A DNA stretch of 64,000 bases, taken from contig NBIV01000039.1 of NCBI GenBank assembly GCA_003194525.1, forward strand, positions 340,061 through 404,060, read 5' to 3'. The stretch comes from Gracilariopsis chorda (lineage: Eukaryota > Rhodophyta > Florideophyceae > Gracilariales > Gracilariaceae). Numbering within the stretch: the stretch's first letter is position 1; each line of letters starts with the position of its first letter. The notes beneath the pieces are model-generated. The model saw nothing but the letters and a program-made list of their open reading frames with translations. It searched no databases and was not told where the DNA came from. The position numbers and the translations under genes are program-made. Shown in pieces: positions 55,238 to 64,000 of this stretch.

Positions 55238-58200
55238 TTGCACTGCAACATGCCAAAACGTTCTAAGACCTTACGCGTGTATGCAGACTGTGTCAGGTAC
55301 AGCTGTCTTTTGGATCGATCACGATGGATCTCGAACCCAAGTACCATGCGCGCTTCACTGAGATCCTTCATCTGAAAACGTTTTGACAGTTCACGCTTTA
55401 CGCGATTCATTGTCTCCATACTTGGACTCGCAATGAGCAAGTCGTCCACATAAAGAGCAATGATCACAAGCGCTCCCAGTACCTCTCCGGTGTAAACGCA
55501 CTGGTCTGCGACGTTTGGCTTCAGACCCATCCAACCAACGAGGAACAAGTACATCTTTGCAAACCACTGCCTTGATGCCTGTCGTAGCCCATAGATGGCT
55601 TTCTTGAGAAGGCATACCAAGTCCTCGTTCCCAGGTTTGATGAATCCGTCCGGCTGCTCCATGTACACAGTCTCTTCCAGGTCGCCATTCAAGAATGCAG
55701 TCTTCACATCCATCTGGTGCAGATGATAGTTCTGCACTGCTACAATGGACAGAATCATTCTAATGGATGTGAATTGGACCACTGGTGCATACGTCTCGGA
55801 GAAGTCTACACCTTCGATCTGCAGAAACCCTCGAGCCACCACACGAGCCTTGTACCTCACTGTTGGTTCATCGTTGTCGCCAGCCTCATATTTTTGCACA
55901 AATACCCACTTGGATGATATTACGTTGCTGTCAGCTGGCCTTGGCACTAACTCCCATGTGTCATGCTCCATCAGAGACTCGTACCCACTGTTCATGGCCT
56001 TGGTCCACGCTTTTGAATCAGGACGTGACACCGCATCGGAGTATGAGGATGGGACGTCATCACTGGCAGTGAGTAGGGCAGTGCCGCGCCACCACGAGGT
56101 AGGCGCTCTACGCTCACGAGTGGATCTCCGAAGTGGTTGTGGATCTGGTACGTCTGGCTCAACTTCTGTCTCAGCTGTGGGCTCATCGTGGCCACTGCCT
56201 GAAGCTTCTTCTGGTGGAGTATCTGGTGCAGCGGGTTCAACTTGGGCAGCATCGGTGGGTCTAGTAGATGTGGAGGTGATGTTTGATTTCGGCTTGTCCG
56301 AGATGTCGATCTCAGCATAGTCGTCATCATCAACGTGGTCAGTACCTTGATCTGAACCACTACATTCGTCAAACCTCACATCTCTCGACACAACCACCTT
56401 CTTCTTTTGCGCATCCCACAGTTTATAACCGTTCGATCCAGTTGTGTACCCAATAAAGATCGCCTCCACGGCACGTTGCTCCAGCTTCTTCAGCTTGTGG
56501 TCCACCACTTTGTACCAGCACCGGCTACCGAACACACGCAGATTGCTCAAGTCAGGTTCATATCCACTCCAGATCTCGAGTGGTGTCACGTCACTCGGAA
56601 GGGCCTTGCAGGTGACTCGATTGCGCACATACACTGCAACGTTCAATGCTTCAGCCCAGAAGCTCTTTGGCAGTTTCTTGTGATGCAGCATCGATCTCAC
56701 CAAGTCCATGAGTGTTCGGTTGAACCGTTCGGCCAGACCATTCTGATGTGGATTGTAAGGCACCGTTCGCTGATGTTCAATACCGTGACGTTCAAGCTCT
56801 TGTGAAAACTTCTTTAACACATATTCACCAGCATTGTCTGTGCGTAACGCATGTAGCACAGACTCACGTGCGGTAATGGTTTTCACATGTCGGTCACTCT
56901 GATTTTGAACCATCTTGAGCCACTTCACGAACACGTGGAACACCTCATCCTTGGTCTTGGGCATGTACAAGAAGCAAAAACGGGAGTGATCATCGATGAA
57001 TGTGACGAAGTAGCGTGAACCTCCCAAGGAACCTACTTGGATTGGACCACAAATGTCCGAATGCACTAGGTCCAATGGGTGCAAAGCCCGTTCCCCCCCT
57101 TGCTTGGGAGTTGGAGCACGTGTAGATTTTCCCACTACACAAGAGTCACACACATCCATCGATTGATTCAAGTCCACATTCAGCCCTGACACAACACCGT
57201 TACGAGCCATATGTTTGATACCATCCACATTCACATGAGCCATTCGAGCATGCCATAGTGACAGGTCAGTCACAAGTGCGTTGTCCATGTCTTCTGGTAC
57301 TTCAATCGCGGTACATAGGTAGTACAGTCCTTTGATGCGACGGCCCTGGGCGATCATGGTGTTGCCTTTGTATACACATACTTTGGTTTTGTCGAACACC
57401 ACTCGCGCACCCAGGTCACACATCGCAGATACTGACAGCAGATGATACCTTAAATTCGGTACGTGCACTACTTCACCCAACCGGCACTTGCTCTTACGCC
57501 CTTCAACAGCGAGATCGAGGTGGACACTGCCATGACCAAGAGACTCTTTCTTCGAGTCATTGCCGATAATCACACCGGCAGACTCTCTTTTGCTATAACT
57601 GTCAAACATGGACTCGTCATACGTCATATGGGCGGTGGCACTAGAGTCAATGATCCAGTCACTGATACTTTCTTCCACAGAACCTGTCGCAATGAGACAA
57701 ACAAAGTCAGAGTCACTGTCACATCCTCGTTTCTCGTTGCCGAGATCCGTCTGCACAGCTGGGTTTGCGGCAGCACTCTGCTCTTTGCTAGCTTCGTCAC
57801 GTTGTCTCTTGAAACAGTTTCTCTGGATATGCCCCTTCTTACCACAGTAGTAGCACACCATGGACTTCTTTCGTGACTGCGCACCGACCAAAGCCGTGTC
57901 ACTTCCGGACTCCTCCTTGGCACGATCGTTCATTCGCTGTTCCTCTTGCAGCAAACGACTCTTCACAAACTCTAAATCGAGTTTGCGATCACCAATCGTG
58001 GTGTCAATAGCGACAATGAGGTGTTCGAAGCGGTCTGGTAGCCCACATAGGATTGCCATAGCGATGTCTTCCTCCTCAACCACTACGTCCATGCTCTTCA
58101 GATCCGATGCAAGATGACGAACACGATTGATGAAGTGTAACATTTTCTCATCATCTCGCATCTTGGCTGTGTAGAAGGCACGTCTTGCATTGATTCGGTT

Positions 58201-58491
58201 GAGCAGCGTTTTACGCTGGAACACATCGCAAATGGCATTCCACATTTCCGCAGCATTCTCGGTATCCCTCACATGGTCCAAATGCTCATCACTGATGCTG
58301 AGACCAATAACAGCCCTGGCCTTGGCGTCTTTCTTCTTCCATGCTGACAACTCGTCATCGTCCGTAGGCCTGGTTGATTCAAGATGGTCATCGAGGTACT
58401 TGAGTGCAAGCAGCAACTCAACCTTTTGCTTCCATACAGGGAAGTTATCCTCGCCCAACTTTTCAATCTTGATGCCACCGAATGAATCCAT
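55234..58491 (-). CDS. Inverted B copy: Gag-PR-IN-RT, open, no RNase H
   Basis: 1085 codons without interruption, the most complete B frame in the window. Same start and domain order as array unit 4 but with RT continuing through ALYVDDLLIAS (catalytic D1016, D1017) to YTRKVLERFGMLQCK, where the deletion junction supplies a TAA. RNase H is absent. The protease site reads DSSATAHM: the invariant Gly of the DSG motif is replaced by Ser, which should disable maturation. Integrase HHCC and catalytic residues look intact, and the shared TGA of units 1, 2 and 7 is absent (GSLGGSRYF). This copy provides the uninterrupted RT sequence across the CTCGT site used to interpret the array. Confidence 0.88.
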   Translation of the reverse strand: MDSFGGIKIEKLGEDNFPVWKQKVELLLALKYLDDHLESTRPTDDDELSAWKKKDAKARAVIGLSISDEHLDHVRDTENAAEMWNAICDVFQRKTLLNRINARRAFYTAKMRDDEKMLHFINRVRHLASDLKSMDVVVEEEDIAMAILCGLPDRFEHLIVAIDTTIGDRKLDLEFVKSRLLQEEQRMNDRAKEESGSDTALVGAQSRKKSMVCYYCGKKGHIQRNCFKRQRDEASKEQSAAANPAVQTDLGNEKRGCDSDSDFVCLIATGSVEESISDWIIDSSATAHMTYDESMFDSYSKRESAGVIIGNDSKKESLGHGSVHLDLAVEGRKSKCRLGEVVHVPNLRYHLLSVSAMCDLGARVVFDKTKVCVYKGNTMIAQGRRIKGLYYLCTAIEVPEDMDNALVTDLSLWHARMAHVNVDGIKHMARNGVVSGLNVDLNQSMDVCDSCVVGKSTRAPTPKQGGERALHPLDLVHSDICGPIQVGSLGGSRYFVTFIDDHSRFCFLYMPKTKDEVFHVFVKWLKMVQNQSDRHVKTITARESVLHALRTDNAGEYVLKKFSQELERHGIEHQRTVPYNPHQNGLAERFNRTLMDLVRSMLHHKKLPKSFWAEALNVAVYVRNRVTCKALPSDVTPLEIWSGYEPDLSNLRVFGSRCWYKVVDHKLKKLEQRAVEAIFIGYTTGSNGYKLWDAQKKKVVVSRDVRFDECSGSDQGTDHVDDDDYAEIDISDKPKSNITSTSTRPTDAAQVEPAAPDTPPEEASGSGHDEPTAETEVEPDVPDPQPLRRSTRERRAPTSWWRGTALLTASDDVPSSYSDAVSRPDSKAWTKAMNSGYESLMEHDTWELVPRPADSNVISSKWVFVQKYEAGDNDEPTVRYKARVVARGFLQIEGVDFSETYAPVVQFTSIRMILSIVAVQNYHLHQMDVKTAFLNGDLEETVYMEQPDGFIKPGNEDLVCLLKKAIYGLRQASRQWFAKMYLFLVGWMGLKPNVADQCVYTGEVLGALVIIALYVDDLLIASPSMETMNRVKRELSKRFQMKDLSEARMVLGFEIHRDRSKRQLYLTQSAYTRKVLERFGMLQCK

Positions 58492-59710
58492 GCTCGGTAG
58501 ATGTCAACAAACAGCACAGGTGCGATGAAAGACCTACGGCACTTAAGTAGTACAAAAATGGCAACAACGACAACAATAACAACAAAAACAAAGACAACAA
58601 CAACAACAAAACTTCAAATTCGGGCGCACTGACGGGAGAAACTACCTCCGCTACCCTAGGGTGTCGGACCCCTGGCCCCCGGAGATGCTCCGGGTACAAG
58701 ACGTCTTCTTCTGTCTTCCCTCTCCTACGTCTAAGGAGAAGATGCGTCGCTCTCTACGAGGCTTCCAGAGGATGGTTAATGACCCAAGATATGCCTTCAC
58801 CAAGTATAACCCTCTCTGGCCTCTTGCAAGAACTTGCGCGACCTCGCAACTGAAGCTACTATGGCAACCAAAGTACGCTGCTAACGTGCAACCACTTAAA
58901 GTCACACGCGGCCTGATCCTAAGAAGGAGGTCAGCCTACGCCACGTCGCCTCCCCCCACAAACGCCCAAGGGTCAGATGCACGGATCAAAAGCTCGTTAT
59001 GGAATACCTTCGCAACAGCCCAAGAATCCCGAAACGCAGTCAGGATCAAAACAAATAATTCAATCACCCGCACCAGCGCAGTACGCCACGGCACCCCGTC
59101 CACAGATGCACCCGCTGAACTTACCAGGTCTTAACGACCGTCACCGTTATCTGTCCAAATGGACCGGTGGGAAGCCGCTCGACAGTACACCCGCTTTGGT
59201 TCAAGCCGCCAGGCTCACGTCCCCGGATACCTGGAATCACCCAAAGTAACCCGGATCAACCGCTCGTCGCACTGGACACCAGATGATGATTAAGAAACAC
59301 GAAAAACAAAAAACTGCTGAGCACACGATCACGGAGCCCAGACTTCGAAACTAGACCGACTCGACCTCACGGATACGACCCGACAAACGACTCGGGGATC
59401 CCAAAACACAAGATAGAGGGAGTGTCACACACAAATTAGATAGCGATCGACAACACGGGCAACAACGGAGGCCCAACTGAACAACGATAGGAAGTAAACG
59501 TCGAACCACTACCACCACAACGCCCTCAGGGAGGAACGCAAACCAAAGGAGAATGACCAACACCGACCAACAATGGGATCAAGACACCCGACGCAACGAC
59601 GAAAGAGGCAACAACAGCGAAACGGATGAACGGCGGTGAGGGAGAGCGGCGACAGACGAACGATACGGAAAGGGATAGCGGCAGCGGTCAGCGGGGCTGG
59701 GCCCATAACC
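58492..59710 (-). other. Leader of the inverted B copy
   Basis: 1219 bp. Primer-binding site at 59697-59710, conserved hairpin block at about 58622-58685, TTG-rich tract (AAC on this strand) at about 58560-58612. The 157-codon antisense frame is on the + strand here at 58661-59134 and is intact. No other gene. Confidence 0.7.
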
Positions 59711-60483
59711 TGTTGAAAGTTGAAAGGAAGTTGAGGGGATGGAAGGGAAGCTCGCCAGCTCTGGCTTGGATTTACTGGGCGGTCCTTCAGGCACATCTTA
59801 TATACCACTCTAAACTCGAATTGCGCGGGAACACCAACTACAAGTAAAACCTAAACCACTAAGCAGGGACACTCAATACTACCAATCATCATCTAATATG
59901 ACATAGCCAGCTCAGCACAACCTCAGTACACCAACGCACACCAACGCACCAATGTTCTGTAATAGTTACGTGCATACACATGACCATGACAAGGCACAAA
60001 TTCACGACTCCAACACACGCCAGCACATGCCAACACATCACGGTAAGTCAACACGTTACGGTAAGTCGGCACGTAACCTGTGGTGTTAGTGCCATGTCAT
60101 CATGTGGCGATGCACACAACACCCACGTCATCAATATACCCGTGCATGTGTAAACCTGTTGACAGTGCATGCGCACCTTACCATTGTACCAACCACTGCT
60201 GTACCACTTGTACCAGCTGTCAACCACTTCATCAGTATCCCCTGCACACAACGTACACTGTGACCACTGTAGTAGCTGGACACGTGGGTGTGTCCAACCG
60301 ATCCAGTTATGCCATACCACTTGTACGCACCACGTTGCATATGTACATTTGCAGTAGCCAATCAGAAGCCAGTTTCACGTTGGGTTCGCGCACACGCGCA
60401 TATGCGCTTTTGCAGAGGTACCCTCTAAAACAGCCCATGCTCCCCGGAACATTTGGTTTTCAGTGACAGCACAGGTACTACTG
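59711..60483 (-). repeat. 5' LTR of the inverted B copy
   Basis: From the primer-binding-site side TGTTGAAAGTTGAAAGG to GGTACTACTG. The terminal bases CCAACA of the outer end are missing because it is joined head-to-head to another LTR at 60483/60484. Confidence 0.85.
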
Positions 60484-61052
60484 GTCACAGTGTACGTTGT
60501 GTGCAGGGGATACTGGTGAAGTGGTTAACAGCTGGTACAAGTGGTACAGCCGTGGTTGGTACAATGGTAAGGTGCGCATGCACTGTCAACAGGTTTACAC
60601 ATGCACGGGTATATTGATGACGTGGGTGTTGTGTGCATTGCCACTTGATGCATTGCCACTTGATGACATGGCACTAACCCCACAGGTTACGTGCCGACTT
60701 ACCGTGACGTGTTGACTTACTGTGATGTGTTGGCATGTGCTGGCGTGTGTTGGAGTCGTGAATTTGTGCCTTGTCATGGTCATGTGTATGCACGTAACTA
60801 TTACGGAACGCTGGTGCGTTGGTGTGCGTTGATGTAATGAGGTTGTGCTGAGCTGGCTATGTCATGTTAGATGATGATTGGTAGTATTGAGTGTCCCTGC
60901 TTAGTGGTTTAGGTTTTACTTGTAGTTGGTGTTCCCGCGCAATTCGAGTTTAGAGTGGAATATAAGATGTGCCTGAAGGACCTCCAAATAAATCCAAGCC
61001 AGAGCTGGCGAACTTCCCTTCCATCCCCTCAACGTCCTTACAACTTTCAACA
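60484..61052 (+). repeat. B LTR (+) lacking its first part
   Basis: Begins inside U3 (GTCACAGTGTACG) and ends with TTTCAACA at 61052. The next bases are CTCGT and the RT tail, not a primer-binding site, so this is the right-hand LTR of an element that had inserted into RT. Contains both copies of the 15-bp repeat. Confidence 0.88.
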
Positions 61053-61057
61053 CTCGT
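61053..61057 (+). repeat. CTCGT junction (right half of self-insertion duplication)
   Basis: LTR end CAACA is followed by CTCGT and then GGGTTGGATGGG; the unbroken RT gene in the inverted copy has CTCGT then TGGTTGGATGGG. This mirrors the CTCGT that precedes each internal array LTR. Confidence 0.85.
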
Positions 61058-62129
61058 GGGTTGGATGGGTCTGAAGCCAAACGTCGCAGACGAGTGCGTC
61101 TACACCGGAGAGATACTGGGAGCGCTTTTGATCATTGCTCTTTATGTGGAAGACTTGCTCATTGGGAGTCCAAGAATGGAGACAATGAATTGCGTAAAGC
61201 GTGAACTGTGAAAACGTTTTCAGATGAAGGATCTCAGTGAAGCATGCATGGTACTTGGGTTCGAGATCCATCGTGATCGATCCAAAAGACTGCTTTACCT
61301 GACACAGTCTGCATACACGCGTAAGGTCTTAGAACGTTTTTGCATGTTGCAGTGCAAACCAATGCACACTCCCATGGACTCCGGTGTTGACCGCACTAAG
61401 GTAGAAGAGCCTCTGACGAACATCCCGTATCGCCAGGTGATCGGTTGTCTGATGTATCGCTCTGTTGGCACTCGACCGGACATCTCGTTTGCGTTGTCCA
61501 AGCTAGCCAAGTATGTCGAGAAACCTGGAGAGACTCATTGGAAAGCGGTCAAGCGTGTTCTGCGTTACCTCAATGGCACTCGCTCCTTCGGACTTACTTA
61601 TGGCACCACGACTGATACTCAGCTGTATGGATACGTAGACTCTGACTGGGCAGGTGATACATCCAACTGCAAGTCCACCAGTGGGTATGTGTTCATGATG
61701 TGCGGTGCTCCTGTGTCTTGGACCTCGCGCCAACAGGAAGTAGTTGCATTGTCCAGCGCTGAAGCTGAGTATGTGAGTCTGTGCAGTGGGACGAAGGAAC
61801 CGATCTGGCTGAGACGACTGTGGAGTGGCATTGGCAACGCAAGTGGACTACACGTGGATGAGTCAGTGACACTAATGGTTGAGCCCACAACTGTGTACGT
61901 GGACAACCAAGGTTGCATCGACCTTTCTCGAAATGGACTTGTGAACAAGCGTACTAAGCACATTGGTATTCGCTTTCACTTCACCAGAGAGGCTCTACGC
62001 GACAAAGCCATCCAGTTGCAGTACTGTTCCACAGAAGTCATGGTTGCCGATATGCTGACGAAAGCGCTCGGTCGAGTTAAGCTGGCAAGGTTCCGCAGTG
62101 ACTGTGGCTTGCTCACCTTAGACCTTTGA
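61053..62129 (+). pseudogene. B element RT tail and RNase H
   Basis: Continues exactly where the array units stop: VGWMGLKPNV, then the RT catalytic motif as YVED (Asp to Glu in the first of the two), a TGA at 61209-61211 (after VKREL), and thereafter an open frame to 62129 with RNase H (YVDSDWAGDTSNCKSTSGY, SSAEAEYVSL, VYVDNQGCIDLSRN, TKHIGIRFHF, DMLTKALG). It is the 3' half of the element that was split by insertion. Inactive because of the TGA and YVED. Confidence 0.9.
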
Positions 62130-62139
62130 AGTCAGTGAC

Positions 62140-62149
62140 AGAGGGGGGG
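62140..62149 (+). other. Polypurine tract of the B element
   Basis: AGAGGGGGGG directly before the LTR. In copia elements it primes plus-strand synthesis. The - strand element at 63319-63327 has the matching AGAGGGGGG. Confidence 0.8.
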
Positions 62150-62540
62150 TTTTGGCAGTAGTACCTGTGCTGTCACTGAAACCCAAATGTTCCGGGGAGC
62201 ATGGGCTGTTTTGGAGGGTACCTCTGCAAAAGCGCAGATGCGCGTGTGCGCGAACTCAACGTGAAACTGGCTTCTGATTGGCTACTGCAAATGTACATAT
62301 GCAACGTGGTGCATACAAGTGGTATGGCATAACTGGATCGGTTGGACACACCCACGTGTCCAGCTACTACAATGGTCACAGTGTACGTTGTGTGCAGGGG
62401 ATACTGGTGAAGTGGTTGACAGCTGGTACAAGTGGTACAGCAGTGGTTGGTACAATGGTAAGGTGCGCATGCACTGTCAACTGGTTTACACATGCACGGG
62501 TATATTGATGACGTGGGTGTTGTGTGCATTGCCATGACAT
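62150..62540 (+). repeat. 3' LTR of the split B element (truncated)
   Basis: Starts TTTTGGCAGTAG (TG end mutated to TT) and runs to GTGTGCATTGCCATGACAT, where an inverted LTR begins. The palindrome in its U3 block is altered to GCGCAGATGCGC. The remainder of the LTR would lie beyond the - strand element, outside the window. Confidence 0.85.
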
Positions 62541-63318
62541 TGTTGAAAGTTGAAAGGAAGTTGAGGGATGGAAGGGAAGTTCGCCAGCTCTGGCTTGGAT
62601 TTACTTGGAGGTCCTTCAGGCACATCTTATATACCACTCTAAACTCGAATTGCGCGGGAACACCAACTACAAGTAAAACCTAAACCACTAAGCAGGGACA
62701 CTCAATACTACCAATCATCATTCTAACATGACATAGCCAGCTCAGCACAACCTCATTACACCAACGCACACCAACGCACCAATGTTCTGTAATAGTTACG
62801 TGCATACACATGACCATGACAAGGCACAAATTCACGACTCCAACACACGCCAGCACATGCCAACACATCACGGTAAGTCAACACGTCACGGTAAGTCGGC
62901 ACGTAACCTGTGGTGTTAGTGCCATGTCATCATGTGGCAATGCACACAACACCCACGTCATCAATATACCCGTGCATGTGTAAACTTGTTGACAGTGCAT
63001 GCGCACCTTACCATTGTACCAACCACTGCTGTACCACTTGTACCAGGTGTCAACCACTTCATCAGTATCCCCTGCACACAACGTACACTGTGACCACTGT
63101 AGTAGCTGGTCACGTGGGTGTGTCCAACCGATCCAGTTATGCCATACCACTTGTACGCACCACGTTGCATATGTACATTTGCAGTAGCCAATCAGAAGCC
63201 AGTTTCACGTTGGGTTCGCGCACACGCGCATATGCGCTTTTGCAGAGGTACCCTCTAAAACAGCCATGCTCCCCGGAACATTTGGTTTTCAGTGACAGCA
63301 CAGGTACTACTGCCAACA
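62541..63318 (-). repeat. 3' LTR of a - strand B element
   Basis: Complete, 778 bp, plus-strand ends TGTTGAAAGT and TGCCAACA. Followed on the right by the polypurine tract and RNase H of the same element. Like the LTR at 19474 it has a single copy of the 15-bp repeat region. Confidence 0.9.
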
Positions 63319-63327
63319 CCCCCCTCT
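63319..63327 (-). other. Polypurine tract of the - strand B element
   Basis: AGAGGGGGG on the - strand, adjoining TGTTGGCAGTAG. It defines the true outer start of B LTRs. Confidence 0.85.
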
Positions 63328-63337
63328 GTCACTGACT

Positions 63338-64000
63338 TCAAAGGTCTAAGGGGAGCAAGCCACAGTCACCGCGGAACCTTGCCAGCTTAACTCGACCGAG
63401 CGCTTTCGTCAGCATATCGGCGACCATGTCTTCCGTGGAACAGTACTGCAACTGGACGGCTTTGTCGCGTAGAGCCTCTCTGGTGAAGTGAAAGCGAATA
63501 TCAATGTGCTTAGTACGCTTGTTCACAACTCCATTTCGAGCAAGGTCGATGCAACCTTGGTTATCCACGTACACAGTTGTGGGCTCAACCATTAGCGTCA
63601 CTGACTCATCCACGTGTAGTCCACTTGCGTTGCCAATGCCACTCCACAGTCGTCTCAGCCAGATCGCTTCCTTCGTCCCACTGCACAGACTCACATACTC
63701 AGCCTCAGCGCTAGACAATGCAACTACTTCCTGTTGGCGCGAGCTCCAAAGACACAGGAGCACCGCACATCATGAACACATACCCACTGGTGGACTTGCG
63801 GTTGGATGTATCACCTGCCCAGTCAGAGTCTACGTATCCATACAGCTGAGTATCAGTCGTGGTGCCATAAGTAAGTCCGAGGGAGCGAGTGCCATTGAGG
63901 TAACGCAGAACACGCTTGACCGCTTTTCCAATGAGTCTCTCCAGGTTTCTCGACATACTTGGCTAGCTTGGACACTGCAAACGAGATGTCCGGTCGAGTG
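63338..64000 (-). pseudogene. B element RNase H / RT end, running off the window
   Basis: RNase H from DISFAVSKLAKYVEKPGE through YVDSDWAGDTSNRKSTSGYV, SSAEAEYVSLCSGTKEAIW and DMLTKALG to LPLDL and a TGA at 63338-63340. Two single-base insertions break the frame: an extra A near 63750 (between PVS and SRQQE) and an extra A in the run near 63926 (before KAVKRVLR). The rest of pol lies beyond 64000. It is the same lineage as the array but a separate insertion in opposite orientation. Confidence 0.88.

Noticed and set aside
1-64000. CRISPR arrays, rRNA, tRNA genes, bacterial operons or host protein genes
   Set aside because: No short regular repeats with spacers, no rRNA or tRNA folds, and no coding region outside transposable elements were recognisable by reading.

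Overview
This window is a eukaryotic, transposon-packed stretch with no recognisable host gene. Almost every base from about 320 onward belongs to, or is derived from, mobile elements: one decayed Helitron and at least four kinds of Ty1/copia LTR retrotransposon sequence. The copia primer-binding sites read GGTTATGGGCCCAG, complementary to the anticodon arm of initiator tRNA-Met, the half-tRNA priming known from Drosophila copia and some algal and protist elements. With the Helitron this suggests a non-plant, non-yeast eukaryote (an oomycete, alga or other protist is plausible), but the window does not settle the taxon.

Layout. (1) 322-4640: relic of a Helitron Rep/helicase gene, + strand, many frameshifts and stops. 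(2) 4795-12955: two degenerate copia copies of one lineage (A, then E, both - strand) in tandem and sharing one LTR at 10125-10987. (3) 12973-14503: an orphan + strand LTR and leader of the same lineage. (4) 14504-48050, resuming at 54648-54949: a head-to-tail array of seven units of a second lineage (B), period about 4970 bp. Each unit is LTR, 1.22-kb leader, then gag-PR-IN and a reverse transcriptase cut off before its catalytic YVDD, running straight into the next LTR. (5) 48051-54647: a structurally complete - strand copia element (C, relative of A/E) inserted in unit 7, with 733-bp LTRs and a 5-bp target duplication GGTGC. (6) 54950-61052: rearranged B material including an inverted B copy with an open 1085-codon gag-pol lacking RNase H, and head-to-head LTR joins. 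(7) 61053-62540: the RT tail, RNase H and 3' LTR that the array units lack. (8) 62541-64000: a - strand B LTR and the RNase H end of an element running off the window.

How it fits together. Every array junction reads CTCGT followed by an LTR, and the fragment at 61053 reads LTR followed by CTCGT and then the missing RT tail. This is the footprint of a B element that inserted into the RT gene of another B element with a 5-bp target duplication. Unequal exchange between the repeated LTR-gag blocks would then expand it into an array. Units 3-6 are nearly identical, units 1, 2 and 7 are diverged mosaics, and LTR variants alternate along the array, which points to continued exchange.

Further points: an in-frame TAA just before the RT catalytic motif in both A and C; paired self-complementary elements with compensatory changes in the leaders of otherwise divergent lineages; and a shared U3 promoter block (palindrome GCGCATATGCGC, CAACGTGAAAC, inverted CCAAT box) in all LTR types.
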